From contig JAVIAB010000159.1 in NCBI GenBank assembly GCA_032433765.1, positions 57,993,542 through 58,057,541 of the forward strand: 64,000 nucleotides of DNA. The letters run 5' to 3'. Source of the stretch: Megaustenia siamemsis (taxonomy: Eukaryota; Mollusca; Gastropoda; Stylommatophora; Ariophantidae). The position numbers and the translations under genes were made by a program. Of the stretch, positions 35,545 through 48,419 are shown piece after piece (position 1 is the first letter of the stretch; the number at the start of each line of letters is the position of its first letter). The notes beneath the pieces were generated by a model. The model ran no database searches, was not told where the DNA came from, and saw nothing but the letters and a program-made list of their open reading frames with translations.

Positions 35545-38295
35545 CAATGGCAAGACAAGCTACAGACTAGGAATTCAAACAAATGACAAGACAAGCTACA
35601 GACTAGGAATTCAAACAAATGACAAGACAAGCTACAGACTAGGAATTCAAACAAATGGCAAGACAAGCTACAGACTAGGAATTCAAACAAATGGCAAGAC
35701 AAGCTACAGACTAGGAATTCAAACAAATGACAAGACAAGCTACAGACTAGGAATTCAAACAAATGGCAAGACAAGCTACAGACTAGGAATTCAAACAAAT
35801 GGCAAGACAAGCTACAGACTAGGAATTCAAACAAATGGCAAGACAAGCTACAGACTAGGAATTCAAACAAATGACAAGACAAGCTACAGACTAGGAATTC
35901 AAACAAATGACAAGACAAGCTACAGACTAGGAATTCAAACAAATGGCAAGACAAGCTACAGACTAGGAATTCAAACAAATGGCAAGACAAGCTACAGACT
36001 AGGAATTCAAACAAATGGCAAGACAAGCTACAGACTAGGAATTCAAACAAATGACAAGACAAGCTACAGACTAGGAATTCAAACAAATGACAAGACAAGC
36101 TACAGACTAGGAATTCAAACAAATGGCAAGACAAGCTACAGACTAGGAATTCAAACAAATGGCAAGACATGCTACAGACTAGGAATTCAAACAAATGGCA
36201 AGACATGCTACAGACTAGGAATTCAAACAAATGGCAAGACAAGCTACAGACTAGGAATTCAAACAAATGGCAAGACAAGCTACAGACTAGGAATTCAAAC
36301 AAATGGCAAGACAAGCTACAGACTAGGAATTCAAACAAATGACAAGACAAGCTACAGACTAGGAATTCAAACAAATGACAAGACAAGCTACAGACTAGGA
36401 ATTCAAACAAATGACAAGACAAGCTACAGACTAGGAATTCAAACAAATAACAAGACAAGCTACAGACTAGGAATTCAAACAAATGAAAAGACAAGCTACA
36501 GACTAGGAATTCAAACAAATGACAAGACAAGCTACAGACTAGGAATTCAAACAAATGACAAGACAAGCTACAGACTAGGAATTCAAACAAATGGCAAGAC
36601 ATGCTACAGACTAGGAATTCAAACAAATGACAAGACAAGCTACAGACTAGGAATTCAAACAAATGGCAAGACAAGCTACAGACTAGGAATTCAAACAAAT
36701 GGCAAGACAAGCTACAGACTAGGAATTCAAACAAATGGCAAGACAAGCTACAGACTAGGAATTCAAACAAATGGCAAGACAAGCTACAGACTAGGAATTC
36801 AAACAAATGGCAAGACAAGCTACAGACTAGGAATTCAAACAAATGACAAGACAAGCTACAGACTAGGAATTCAAACAAATGACAAGACAAGCTACAGACT
36901 AGGAATTCAAACAAATGACAAGACAAGCTACAGACTAGGAATTCAAACAAATGGCAAGACAAGCTACAGACTAGGAATTCAAACAAATGACAAGACAAGC
37001 TACAGACTAGGAATTCAAACAAATGGCAAGACAAGCTACAGACTAGGAATTCAAACAAATGGCAAGACAAGCTACAGACTAGGAATTCAAACAAATGACA
37101 AGACAAGCTACAGACTAGGAATTTAAACAAATGACAAGACAAGCTACAGACTAGGAATTCAAACAAATGGCAAGACAAGCTACAGACTAGGAATTCAAAC
37201 AAATGACAAGCCAAGCTACAGACTAGGAATTCAAACAAATGGCAAGACAAGCTACAGACTAGGAATTCAAACAAATGACAAGACAAGCTACAGACTAGGA
37301 ATTCAAACAAATGGCAAGACAAGCTACAGACTAGGAATTCAAACAAATGGCAAGACAAGCTACAGACTAGGAATTCAAACAAATGACAAGACAAGCTACA
37401 GACTAGGAATTCAAACAAATGGCAAGAAAAGCTACAGACTAGGAATTCAATCAAATGACAAGACAAGCTACAGACTAGGAATTCAAACAAATGACAAGAC
37501 AAGCTACAGACTAGGAATTCAAACAAATGACAAGACATGCTACAGACTAGGAATTCAAACAAATGGCAAGACAAGCTACAGACTAGGAATTCAAACAAAT
37601 GACAAGACAAGCTACAGACTAGGAATTCAAACAAATGGCAAGACAAGCTACAGACTAGGAATTCAAACAAATGGCAAGACAAGCTACAGACTAGGAATTC
37701 AAACAAATGGCAAGACAAGCTACAGACTAGGAATTCAAACAAATGACAAGACAAGCTACAGACTAGGAATTCAAACAAATGGCAAGACAAGCTACAGACT
37801 AGGAATTCAAACAAATGGCAAGACAAGCCACAGACTAGGAATTCAAACAAATGGCAAGACAAGCTACAGACTAGGAATTCAAACAAATGGCAAGACAAGC
37901 TACAGACTAGGAATTCAAACAAATGGCAAGACAAGCTACAGACTAGGAATTCAAACAAATGGCAAGACAAGCTACAGACTAGGAATTCAAACAAATGGCA
38001 AGACAAGCTACAGACTAGGAATTCAAACAAATGGCAAGACAAGCTACAGACTAGGAATTCAAACAAATGGCAAGACAAGCTACAGACTAGGAATTCAAAC
38101 AAATGACAAGACAAGCTACAGACTAGGAATTCAAACAAATGACAAGACAAGCTACAGACTAGGAATTCAAACAAATGACAAGACAAGCTACAGACTAGGA
38201 ATTCAAACAAATGACAAGACAAGCTACAGACTAGGAATTCAAACAAATGGCAAGACAAGCTACAGACTAGGAATTCAAACAAATGACAAGACATG
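35545..38295. repeat. 36-bp minisatellite array, about 76 units
   Basis: Unit GACAAGCTACAGACTAGGAA then TTCAAACAAATGGCAA, with an EcoRI-type GAATTC in nearly every unit. The main variant is G/A in AAATGGCAAG versus AAATGACAAG. On the minus strand one frame stays open for 982 codons (38375 to 35427) reading FEFLVCSLSCHL per unit; in that frame the G/A variant is silent (TGC/TGT). The other minus frames and one plus frame contain stops in the unit itself. Confidence 0.96.
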
Positions 38296-38690
38296 CTATA
38301 AATAATAATGTTCAACAAATGACAAGACAAACGATAAACAATGAAATTAAACAAAAATAACAAAGCACGCTTCAATAAATAAACCCAAACAAATTATAAG
38401 AAATGCTACAAATAATTAAGCCCAAGAAAGTACGACAAGAAATGCTACACATGGTGAAGTCAAACAAATGACAAGACATGCTAGAAATAATGCAATCACA
38501 ATAATGATAAGACATTCTACAAATAATGAAGTGAAAAAAATTATAAGACATTCTACAAATAATGAAGTGAAATACATTATAAGACATTCTTCAAATAATG
38601 AAGTGAAATACATTATAAGACATTCTTCAAATAATGAAGTGAAATACATTATAAGGCATGCTATAAATAATGAAATCACATAAAGGACAC
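38296..38690. repeat. Degenerate edge of the 36-bp array
   Basis: Longer diverged units with ACAAATAATGAAGT and ACAAGACATGCTA words, including a 38-39 bp sub-repeat ATAAGACATTCTTCAAATAA at 38540-38660. Confidence 0.85.
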
Positions 38691-38879
38691 GACATTTGTT
38701 GCATAATGAAGATAATTACATTTTAATTATTGAGGTCATATTAGTTTATTTTGTCAATGGTAGCGGCCATGCTAGGAGTCTATTCGTAGTCACATATGCT
38801 ATGTCTATCTACTAATTACACGACTCTCTCCATCTATCCTACTTTCTTTATCGCTTTTACTTTCCCTTTCTCATTTAAA

Positions 38880-39157
38880 TCCTCTTTATTTCAATATTTC
38901 TCTCTCTCTCTCTCTTTTTCTCTCTCCTTCTATCTCTCTCTTCCCTCACTTACTCGCAGAAATATAGCGATCCAGTTAACACACCAATTTCTAAACACAA
39001 AGAAAAAGCAAAGACAAACAGAGAGAGAAGAGAGCTGGTAAACAAGATGTCATTGACGTTTTGTTCTGTCTGGTAGTGCCGCATGTTTTCTAAATCAGCG
39101 ACAACCTTAATTCTGCTTCTTGTTCGGTCGCAGAGAGTGAATATTGGTTTCAAGTAC

Positions 39158-39195
<38 letters not shown>

Positions 39196-39361
39196 TAGAG
39201 TGAATGAAAAAGTGGATGTGAGTAGAACGAAGAGAGGAAACGGTAGAAGTGAAACAATTTAGAAGGGGAGAGCGAAGATGAAAAAGTGGATGTGATTAGA
39301 AAGAAGAGAGTGGTTGGGTAGAGGAAGGTAAACAAAAGAAAATGTGAATATTAGTGGACAG

Positions 39362-39405
<44 letters not shown>

Positions 39406-39410
39406 CGGTA
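38880..39410. repeat. Cluster of (TC)n and (GA)n tracts
   Basis: CT runs near 38900-38940; GA runs near 39158-39182 and 39363-39401, separated by purine-rich sequence. Confidence 0.9.
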
Positions 39411-39519
39411 GAAGTGGATATATGTAGAAGATGGAGGGGAAAATGAAAAAGTGGATATGGTTGCAAATAAAAGAAAGAAAGAGAGAGAGAGAGATATGTC
39501 GGTTAGAGAGACAGAGAGG

Positions 39520-40155
<636 letters not shown>

Positions 40156-40850
40156 TTTATCCATCTGCCATTGTAATACACAATTAATGTTATTTATATT
40201 TCCTTTTTCTCAATTTAAACTTATTAGAATGATTCCTAATTCACTGAATGACTACTCTCCCGACCTCAAGTAGATGTTACTTTGGCGTAGATGCGTTGTA
40301 TTGTAGTTCATAGAGGGACATGTTATGTTCATCTATATGGTCGAAGCATCCGTCTTCAGCAAGTCATTCATGAGTACTGGATTGCCTTCCTTCCCGGTCA
40401 CTATTCATCTTGTTAGGAAAATTGTCACTAAGGAAGAATGATACAATTATGAAAACATCTGGTTCCCTGAATTTAGCGCTAACCATCAGCTATGAGTCAC
40501 TGAGGGCTTTTAACATCGGTGCTGGTTCACGTCTTCGCATGTGTTTAGCTTTAAGATGCAGGGGATGGATGTATGCTATGGATTGATATGTGGTGAATGC
40601 GTTGGGTGTTTTTATTTAATCCACGTTGACATCGGGTATTTAATGTTTATGATAATTATATGAAAGCACAATGTCATTAAATTCAAAAAAAATAAAATGT
40701 ATACATATTGGCTCCTGTAGAAATCACATACACAACATATGTATCATCATTGTGGGAAAAAAGGCTGAGACCAATAATAGAACTACTGTAAAGCGATTCT
40801 CAAATGGGGTCCAAAAAAAAACAACAGAGGATGTACTGCCGCTCAATTCA
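40156..40850. other. No feature recognised
   Basis: Spacer between the microsatellite and LINE remains; short chance frames only. Confidence 0.4.
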
Positions 40851-40869
40851 CCATAAAACAGCCCCAGAA

Positions 40870-41130
40870 AATACGGCAGAACATAATCTAAATGTGTACA
40901 TAGCTTTCATTGACAAGGAAACATTCGGCAGAGTAAACAGAGAACAACTGTGGGAGATACTAACTAACAACATACGGAGTAAGCCAACATCTAACCAACC
41001 TAATTAAAAGTCTCTACATCAACATCAGTTACACATAATAGCATTAAGTTACACAGACCAATTCGAAGTTAGATCAGGCGTAAGACAGGGGTACATGCTA
41101 TACCCCATATTGTTTATTACATACATCGAC

Positions 41131-41175
<45 letters not shown>

Positions 41176-41775
41176 GAGTATGAAAGTTAGACAACCCAAA
41201 ATCTATTTTGGTCCAGGCTACCAATGCCAGACCTGGACTCTAGATGCATTACAGTAAGAAAAATAACCTCTACAGAGATGAAATGTGTTAGACGATTCAA
41301 AGGTACCAATCTGAGAGATAAGATCAGAAATGAAGAACTGAGAAAAAAGCTAGGAATAGCCCCCGCCATAGAATATATAAGGAAACAACAATTAAAATGG
41401 TTTGGCCATGTGACAAGGCAGAACAAAACACAACACAACGAGCCTTCAGCAAACGTTGTGAAAACACCAGACCCAAGGGTCGACCACGAAAAAGATGGGT
41501 CAGTGGAATATTAGAAGCACTAGGAAACATAACAGCAGCAGAGGCGAACAGAAGAGCAAAAGACCGCAAATTATATCTCCCCTCGACGCTGAAAGGCAGA
41601 TGAGGAAGGAAAGAAGAAGACAACCCAAAAGAGACAGAGGAGATCAACACGATTTTATTTGCAGACGATCAGACACTAATGCATGATCAAATAGAAGACC
41701 TACAACAGCACAGGTGTAAAATACAACATGACAACAAGATCAATAAATCCAGTCCTGGACCCTAGATGCATCTTT
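40870..41775 (+). mobile_element. Scrambled LINE reverse transcriptase remnant
   Basis: About 40890-41125 encodes palm motifs (YIAFIDKETFGRVNREQLWE, then a region like FEVRSGVRQGYMLYPILF). A (TA)n run follows, then the C-terminal part (MKCVRRFKGTNLRDKIRNEE, LKWFGHVTRQ, KGRPRKRW) at about 41275-41605. The catalytic piece ILFADDQTLMHDQIEDLQQ sits at about 41648-41705, after the C-terminal part instead of before it. Short repeats (GACAACCCAAAA; CTGGAC-CTAGATGCAT) occur both before and after the C-terminal part, consistent with a local rearrangement. Confidence 0.75.
41134..41173. repeat. (TA)n microsatellite
   Basis: TA run of about 40 bases inside the scrambled LINE. Confidence 0.95.
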
Positions 41776-41919
41776 TTCTCTTTGCCTCGTCATTTAAATA
41801 TACCGCGTTTAAAGTTAGCTTATAATCAAGGGACTCAACTCTAATATAATGACATGTCTTGTGGCAAGCTTTACATCATCTCCCTTTTGTTCACAATGTC
41901 ATAACACAAAATATAACTA

Positions 41920-44035
41920 TAGTTCGTTTCAAATCATGTGCCCAACTTCAAAACGCTATTACGCAGTAAACTTTTGTTAAAAACATTTGAAATTTTCCAA
42001 ATGTTATTAGAATGTAAAAGACCCTTTAAATGTATATTTAACAAATATCTTGCAGCTGCAGTTTTCTTAAAGCGGTGAATTTCTTTGATGTTTGTCATAA
42101 TTGTAAATTGTGAAGCCCTAAAGAATAGAAATTACCGTAGTTGCTGGTCTATGATTAATTTTCACTAGGTAAAGGCGTGGCCGTAATGGGGAAATAACTG
42201 GATAGGACAAAACACCAGGAGAATTATTGTCTGCTCAGTTCGAGGACGGACGATAATATCAAGGTATACCTGTATGTCCAATTTTCATAGTTGTGTGGTC
42301 CTGAAAAGGACCGTTTGTTGAATTAATTTAAGGTAATAAAGGGGCCAACATTGTGGGGGCTATATACTTTCATTCTGAATCAGACGAGTCTAAAAGATTA
42401 ATAACTGTTTGGGGTTGAACATTCCACAAACCATCATTTTTCCAATATTCCTCTTCCTGTTTTAAGACATGGTCTTCACATTTAGTCCAATAATCTTTGT
42501 CTATATTTAATAAAGCGAGATTAGCAAGAGTCTTTACATCGCATATTTTGAATGTTGTATTTTCATCTGCCACTTGTCCTTTTAATTTTGCCCAGATTAC
42601 TTCTATTGGATTTAAATGAGCATGGTAAGGTGGCAGCCTCAAACTTATATGACCGTGCTCTTGGATAATCTTATCTATTTGAAAAATCTTTGTCCTTTGT
42701 TTTTGCTTTACTAGAGATAATAATTCAGGTTTTAAGTGCATGTTATTTAATTGTATGTGCTCCTTTGTGAGCCATATCTTAATAGCATCTTTTGTACTGG
42801 ATGACGTCGGGATTTTATCTTCAAGTGCAACAATGTTGTGGTACGCTGCATTGTCCATTATTAGGCAAGATGGTCGATCTAGTGATGGGAGAACAGAATT
42901 TTCAATCCAATGTCTAAATATGTGACCATTCATCTCAGAGTGATAATCCCGTTTGTCTATGGATTTTGAAAGAAAAATGAGCTCTGCATTCTGTTTTATT
43001 CCATGTTGTCGACTACCTGCATGAGCAATTATCAAGCTCTGTCCTTTGCTGCTAGGTATTAATCTCTTAATCTTTCCATCTGATGACTGCTATTCCCTTT
43101 GGTTGGTGTGGTGAGCATTGATCCATGTTTCATCCAAGTACACAATATCCTAACCTTGCTTGCGCTCCTCTTTTACTTCACGTAAGTACTTGCTTCTCAT
43201 GACTACTATATGTGGCTTCTCACAGATGATGTTTCGTCCATTGGAATACTTTCTGAATGTAAAGCCTGCAGCTCTCACATTCCTCCATAATGTAGACTTT
43301 GATATTTCAATACTGCTGTTCTTTTGCACCGATACTTTTAATTTTCTTATTGTAATAGTTTCATTCATACCCAGCATTTTGCTAATTTCACTTCTAATAA
43401 GTTCACTGTCGAAAGTATCCAACATTTTTGCTCTTCCTTGTGATTTTGTATATTTTGAACATTGACGGTCACGTGCTTGAATCCAGCGATTAAATGACCG
43501 TTTAGATAAATCCAAAATGTGTCTTGTCGTATTCACAGAGTTTTCTAAAGAATGAAATAATCTTCCTCGTTTAGCCTCTTTGCAAAAATAGTCATACATT
43601 TTCATTGCGATGTTTTGTAAACTGCAGCATTTCATTTTAAGACTCATGATAAATGTTAGCGTTCCACGTCTCCACCTATGAATGAACGGAAATGGAACAC
43701 ACAATGCCTCGTGGTTTCTACAAGTGTCTAATTGTGTCAGACAACTCACGTTGAAAGCGTGCAAAAACGTCAATTGTGCCGTGTATGGATTTTTAATCGC
43801 TATTTTTAAATAAAATACTGTAAACACTAAGTTTTGACTACATCAATGGGTCGTTATAAATTTATATAAATCAAATAAGCAACAATAATAACCAAATGGT
43901 TTTTTTTAATGAAATTAATTCCCTGTTGGGTTCTAATCATTATAACTTTACATGCAAATTTTGAAAAAAAAATTACAAAAAGGGGTTAAAAAGATATTGA
44001 TTTTAAAAGTTGGGCATGAGTTATGAAACGGACTA
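41920..44035 (-). mobile_element. Complete Tc1/mariner-superfamily transposon with terminal inverted repeats
   Basis: The 29-bp ends (41920-41948 and 44007-44035) are inverted repeats matching at 23 of 29 positions, both with TAGT-CGTTTCA outermost and GCCCAACTT innermost. TA lies outside each end (41918-41919 and 44036-44037), the target duplication typical of the superfamily. The single transposase gene inside is on the minus strand and carries two nonsense codons. The element is 2.1 kb and would move by cut and paste if its transposase were supplied. Confidence 0.92.
42370..43647 (-). pseudogene. Transposase (DDE, IS630/Tc1/mariner type), two in-frame stops
   Basis: One frame from ATG at 43647 (MSLKMKCC; an upstream ATG at 43827 is also possible) to the stop at 42370. 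The N-terminal part has helix-rich DNA-binding segments (HILDLSKRSFNRWIQARD; STLWRNVRAAGFTFRK). The catalytic triad is intact: D in VYLDETWINAHH (about 43130), D in LIMDNAAYHN (about 42855) and E in LNPIEVIWAKLKGQV (about 42600). I count 83 residues between the second D and the E, far more than the 34 of Tc1 or mariner and close to the DD82E group called Sailor. TAG codons at 43150-43152 and near 43090 interrupt the frame between the DNA-binding part and the second D. Nothing else is visibly broken. Assignment to DD82E rests on spacing alone. Confidence 0.88.
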
Positions 44036-44039
44036 TAAA

Positions 44040-45825
44040 ACGGCAGCAACGGATCGAGAATCCTGTAGATAACTTTGAAGGTATATCATTAGTCGTTTTA
44101 TTTTTTTTTATTTGTTTTACATTTTTAATAACATGATACGTCTACTGGCAACATAACAGACTACGTTTTTTTTTAAATATAAAATTACTTTTTTTTTCTT
44201 GTCCTTCGTTTTGAAAAAAAAACACCATAATTTATTAGCAATTCCGTGGATAAAATTGCTATAGTATAGATGTTAACCCCTAAGAAAATAAATGGAGTTA
44301 TCACACATGAAAATAAAGGGAAATGACCATATATACTAACCAGTAAAGGAAATTACAAAAAAAAAACTACACAAAAAGAAGGGGGTGATTTTCGATAACA
44401 TTTGTTTGGAGTCGTTTCTCTTGAGGGAGACACATAAATATTATGAGATGATACTCAGTTAGGTCAGGTAGACATCGTAACGAAATCGTATGGGGTTCCC
44501 AAACACCTACTGTTGTGTAGTACGATTATTCGAGCGTGACTACGTTTCTTGGTCTCCATGATCTAGTGGTGACCGCTAGACATGGAAGAAACAACATTTT
44601 AAAATGAAATGCTATGGCTGACTCTCTCTCTCTCTCTCTCTCTTTCTCTCCCTTTCTCTCTAACGTTATGTGTAACTCCTGACATATTCTACATCTACCC
44701 AAATTACAATATGAGAGAAGTATCAGTAACATAACTGATAACACAATCACTTGCAATAACTTGACACGGAATTACATGTCCATACATTCTCTACAATAAC
44801 ACGCTTCTTCACAGTCAACCTAATGTTTCCCATAAGCTCTCCATATCATAAGTTTTCAGCTCTCATCCTATATTTATAATACCTCACATCCAATCTCCAG
44901 AATCGCAATACTAGCATAGTCTACTCAATACGTCATCAATTACATTCTCTAGGTTAATAGTCATAACACGATCATCATTAATGTCTCATGATTTATGTCT
45001 GCATCATATTTTAACACTACTATCTCCTGAATCCTACATCCGTGGCTGGATTTGTTCTAAGACATTTCGTGTACATCAAACATAGTTCTAAGTATAATCT
45101 AAGCACACATCTACTTCTCTGAGAGTTCATCCACTGGGTAGTCACTTCGGGGCCTGCAGGGTACTTTCTCGCTACCACTTCTTGACATAATGTATCAGCA
45201 ACACGGAATGAAATCGGATGATCAAAAATATGTTAAAATAAATCATTAATTAAAATTAGCAGCAGCGAGGAAATAGCAAAAACAACAAGGCTATTTGGTG
45301 ACACATTTCCTCACCACACATAACTAATGAACACATAAACTTTCTTCTAAAATAGTGAGTCCAATGCAGGCAGAGAAACATATATATTTTCATTAAAATG
45401 TGACCTGGACAAAGGTGAAACGTTTCTCTTTTAAATTACAGTATATTCTTTCAAAGTGTTTTTTGTTTTATTCTTCTTATAACACACATATCGACACCAC
45501 ATTTTGGTTCAAGATAACGTAATGTAGAAAGGTTACAACTGTGCTTCTTCTTGGTTTATCTACACAAATGTTTCGTGGTTACCATCATCTCATATCAGTG
45601 TCTCTTGATTGTATCGGATGATAGTCACTAAACAGGTCAATACTATATTAAGATGAAATAATTAGAATACATACATCAGAGAAGTTGAATAAAGCTGTTA
45701 ATGACGTGATATGGGCCTTATTATTTACCTAAAGGACGTCATGAAAATAACGATATGATTTACAAGTAGCCATTATTGAAAGGGCATCTGTTCAGGGAAA
45801 CGTAGTTTTCTAGAAACTATAGGTA
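44040..45825. other. Long noncoding stretch, one (TC)n run
   Basis: No gene recognised. A CT microsatellite sits at about 44621-44650. At 45403-45421 a small hairpin (ACCT/AGGT) precedes GAAACGTTTC; see the finding on hammerhead-like motifs. Confidence 0.4.
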
Positions 45826-45829
45826 GAAG

Positions 45830-45995
45830 CATGCATTCTTAACGTGTTGAAAGAAATGTGTTGAAGGAAGATAAAGGAACATACATTCTTAACGTGCTTG
45901 TTGAAAGAAATGTGTTGAAGGAAGATAAAGGAACATGCATTCTTAACTTGCTTTTTGAAAGAAATGTATTGAAGGAAGATAAATGGACATACATT
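45830..45995. repeat. About 58-bp tandem repeat, three units
   Basis: CATTCTTAACGTG/TTGC followed by GAAAGAAATGTGTTGAAGGA and AGATAAAGGAACAT, three times. Confidence 0.85.
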
Positions 45996-45999
45996 GTAG

Positions 46000-47065
46000 C
46001 AAGAAGTTAATTGCCGTTAAACATAAATATGTTTTATATATATTAGATAAACGATTGTGGTAAAAGACTGGGTAACATAGATCAAAGGAAGCTTAAAACT
46101 GCATTAATAAAACATACAGACTGGTCAAGAACTTACAAGCAACAAAGAACCATTGGCGAGTAGACATAGTATCATAGACAGTTATCTATCAAGTCAGATT
46201 TAAGATATTATCAGCGGTGGATGGTGCGCTGTTCCAAACTCAATGAATATAACCCACTGGTGACCTGCCAGTACAGAACAGACATTTAGTTGCTAACATT
46301 AAATATATAAATTTTATGGGAGACAGTAATAGAAGATAAGTAAAGTCCTAAACAACGAGGGAAACAGTCTGGCTTTGAAGACATTTCAAAAGAAGATTTA
46401 CCATAAAGGAGGTGAACACATGATCAACGTCCTAACAAATACCTACATTGGAAACGCTAATGACAACTACTTTGCCACCATCAAAATAATGGTCTTGTCG
46501 GTCAATAGCAATATGTAGTGACGACTCATTGTTTCTGTTACTTCCCTTAGATAGGGGAGATCATCACATTTGAAAACCAGAACTCTTATGTTTAGAGTCA
46601 GTCCCTGTGAACATGTATGTATATGTGTGCCACTCTGTGATAGTGGCATATGCACCTCCATTTCACTAGAGAGCGGCAGTGACACACATAGTGCCACCCC
46701 TAAATACAAAAATTTGTTTTTCATGAAACATGTTCCATTAGTCCCGTATGGGTCACACAAGTAGAAAACAAGATAATTTACAAACATGTGTACTTTTGTA
46801 CATTTCTCTGACCTTTAAAGGTTCAAGTGGAACACCCTTTAACCGATCTTGTAAAAAGCAAAACAGTCAGAAGTCAAACAGAGCTGAGTGAGTTGAACTA
46901 ATCAAGAGAAAGGGAGAAGAACATAAGAACATGCATCATTATGACATTTGTATTACAATGTGCTGCACTGTATGCCAGTGATGGGGATTCAGTGTAGAAT
47001 TCACATTCTACGTTGTGTGAATCACCTTTATCACAATGTAACATTTATGAAGACTTTCCTATCTT
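46000..47065. other. No feature recognised
   Basis: Two overlapping chance frames near 46467-46787 have no recognisable domain. Confidence 0.4.
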
Positions 47066-47077
47066 ACGATTCTCTAT

Positions 47078-48415
47078 AGATGAGCAATTTGGAGCTATGC
47101 ATATTATTGTTCTCAGTAGATCAGCAATTTGGAGCTATGCATATTCTTGTTCTCAGTAGATCAGCAATTTGGAGCTATGCATATTCTTGTTCTCAGTAGA
47201 TCAGCAATTTGGAGATATGCATATTATTGTTCTAATTAGATCAGCTATATGGAGCTATGCATATTATTGTTCTCAGTAGATCACCTATTTGGAGCTATGC
47301 ATATTAGTGTTCTCAGTAGATCAGCTATTTGGAGCTATGTATATTATTGTTCTCAGTAGATCAGCAATTTGGAGCTATGCATATTATTGTTCTAATTAGA
47401 TCAGCTATGTTGAGCTTATGTATATTATTGTTCTCAGTAGATCAGCTATTTGGAGCTATGCATGTTATTGTTCTCAGTAGATCAGCTATTTGGAGCTATG
47501 TATATTAGTGTTCTCAGTAGATCAGCTATTTGAAGCTATGTATATTATTGTTCTCAGTAGATCAGCTATTTGGAGCTATGTATATTATTGTTCACAGTAG
47601 ATCAGCTATTTGGAGCTATGTATATTATTGTTCACAGTAGATCAGCTATTTGGAGCTATGTATATTATTGTTCTCAGTAGATCAGCTATGTTGATCTATG
47701 CATGTTATTGTTCTCAGTAAATCAGCTATTTGGAGCTATGCATATTCTTCTTCTCTGTAGATCAGCTATGTTGCGCTATGCATATTGTTGTTCGCAGTAG
47801 ATCAGCTATTTGCATATATGCATATTATTGTTTACAATAGAACAGCTATTTGGAGATATGCAAATTATTGTTCTCAGTAGATCAGCTATTTGGAGATATG
47901 CAAATTATTGTTCTCAGTATATCATCTATTTGGAGATATGCAAATTATTGTTCTCAGTAGATCATCTATTTGTAGCCATATATATTATTGTTCTCAGTAG
48001 ATCAGCTGTTTGGAGCTATGCATATTATTGTTCTCAGTAGATCAGCTATATGGAGCTATGCATATTATTGCTCTCAGTAGATCAGCTATATGGAGCTATG
48101 CATATTATTGTTCTCAGTAGATCACCTATTTGTAGCCATATATATTATTGTTCTCAGTAGATCAGCTATATGGAGCTATGCATATTATTGTTCTCAGTAG
48201 ATCAGCTATATGGAGCTATGCATATTATTGTTCTCAGTAGATCAGCTATATGGAGCTATGCATATTATTGTTCTCAGTAGATCAGCTATATGGAGCTATG
48301 CATATTATTGTTCTCAGTAGATCACCTATTTGTAGCCATATATATTATTTTTCTCAGTAGATCAGCTATATGGAGCCATGCATATTATTGTTCTCAATAG
48401 ATCAACTATTGTTTG
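47078..48415. repeat. 40-bp minisatellite array
   Basis: About 33 units, TCAGCTATTTGGAGCTATGC then ATATTATTGTTCTCAGTAGA. From about 47960 a variant (CACCTATTTGTAGCCATATA) recurs every four or five units, pointing to higher-order copying. Confidence 0.95.
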
Positions 48416-48419
48416 TGAA

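Noticed and set aside
35545..38295. CRISPR-like regularity
   Set aside because: Units are head to tail with no variable spacers, in eukaryotic sequence.
42370..43035. The 221-codon frame alone as an intact transposase
   Set aside because: It lacks the first catalytic D and the DNA-binding part, which lie upstream beyond two TAG codons in the same frame.
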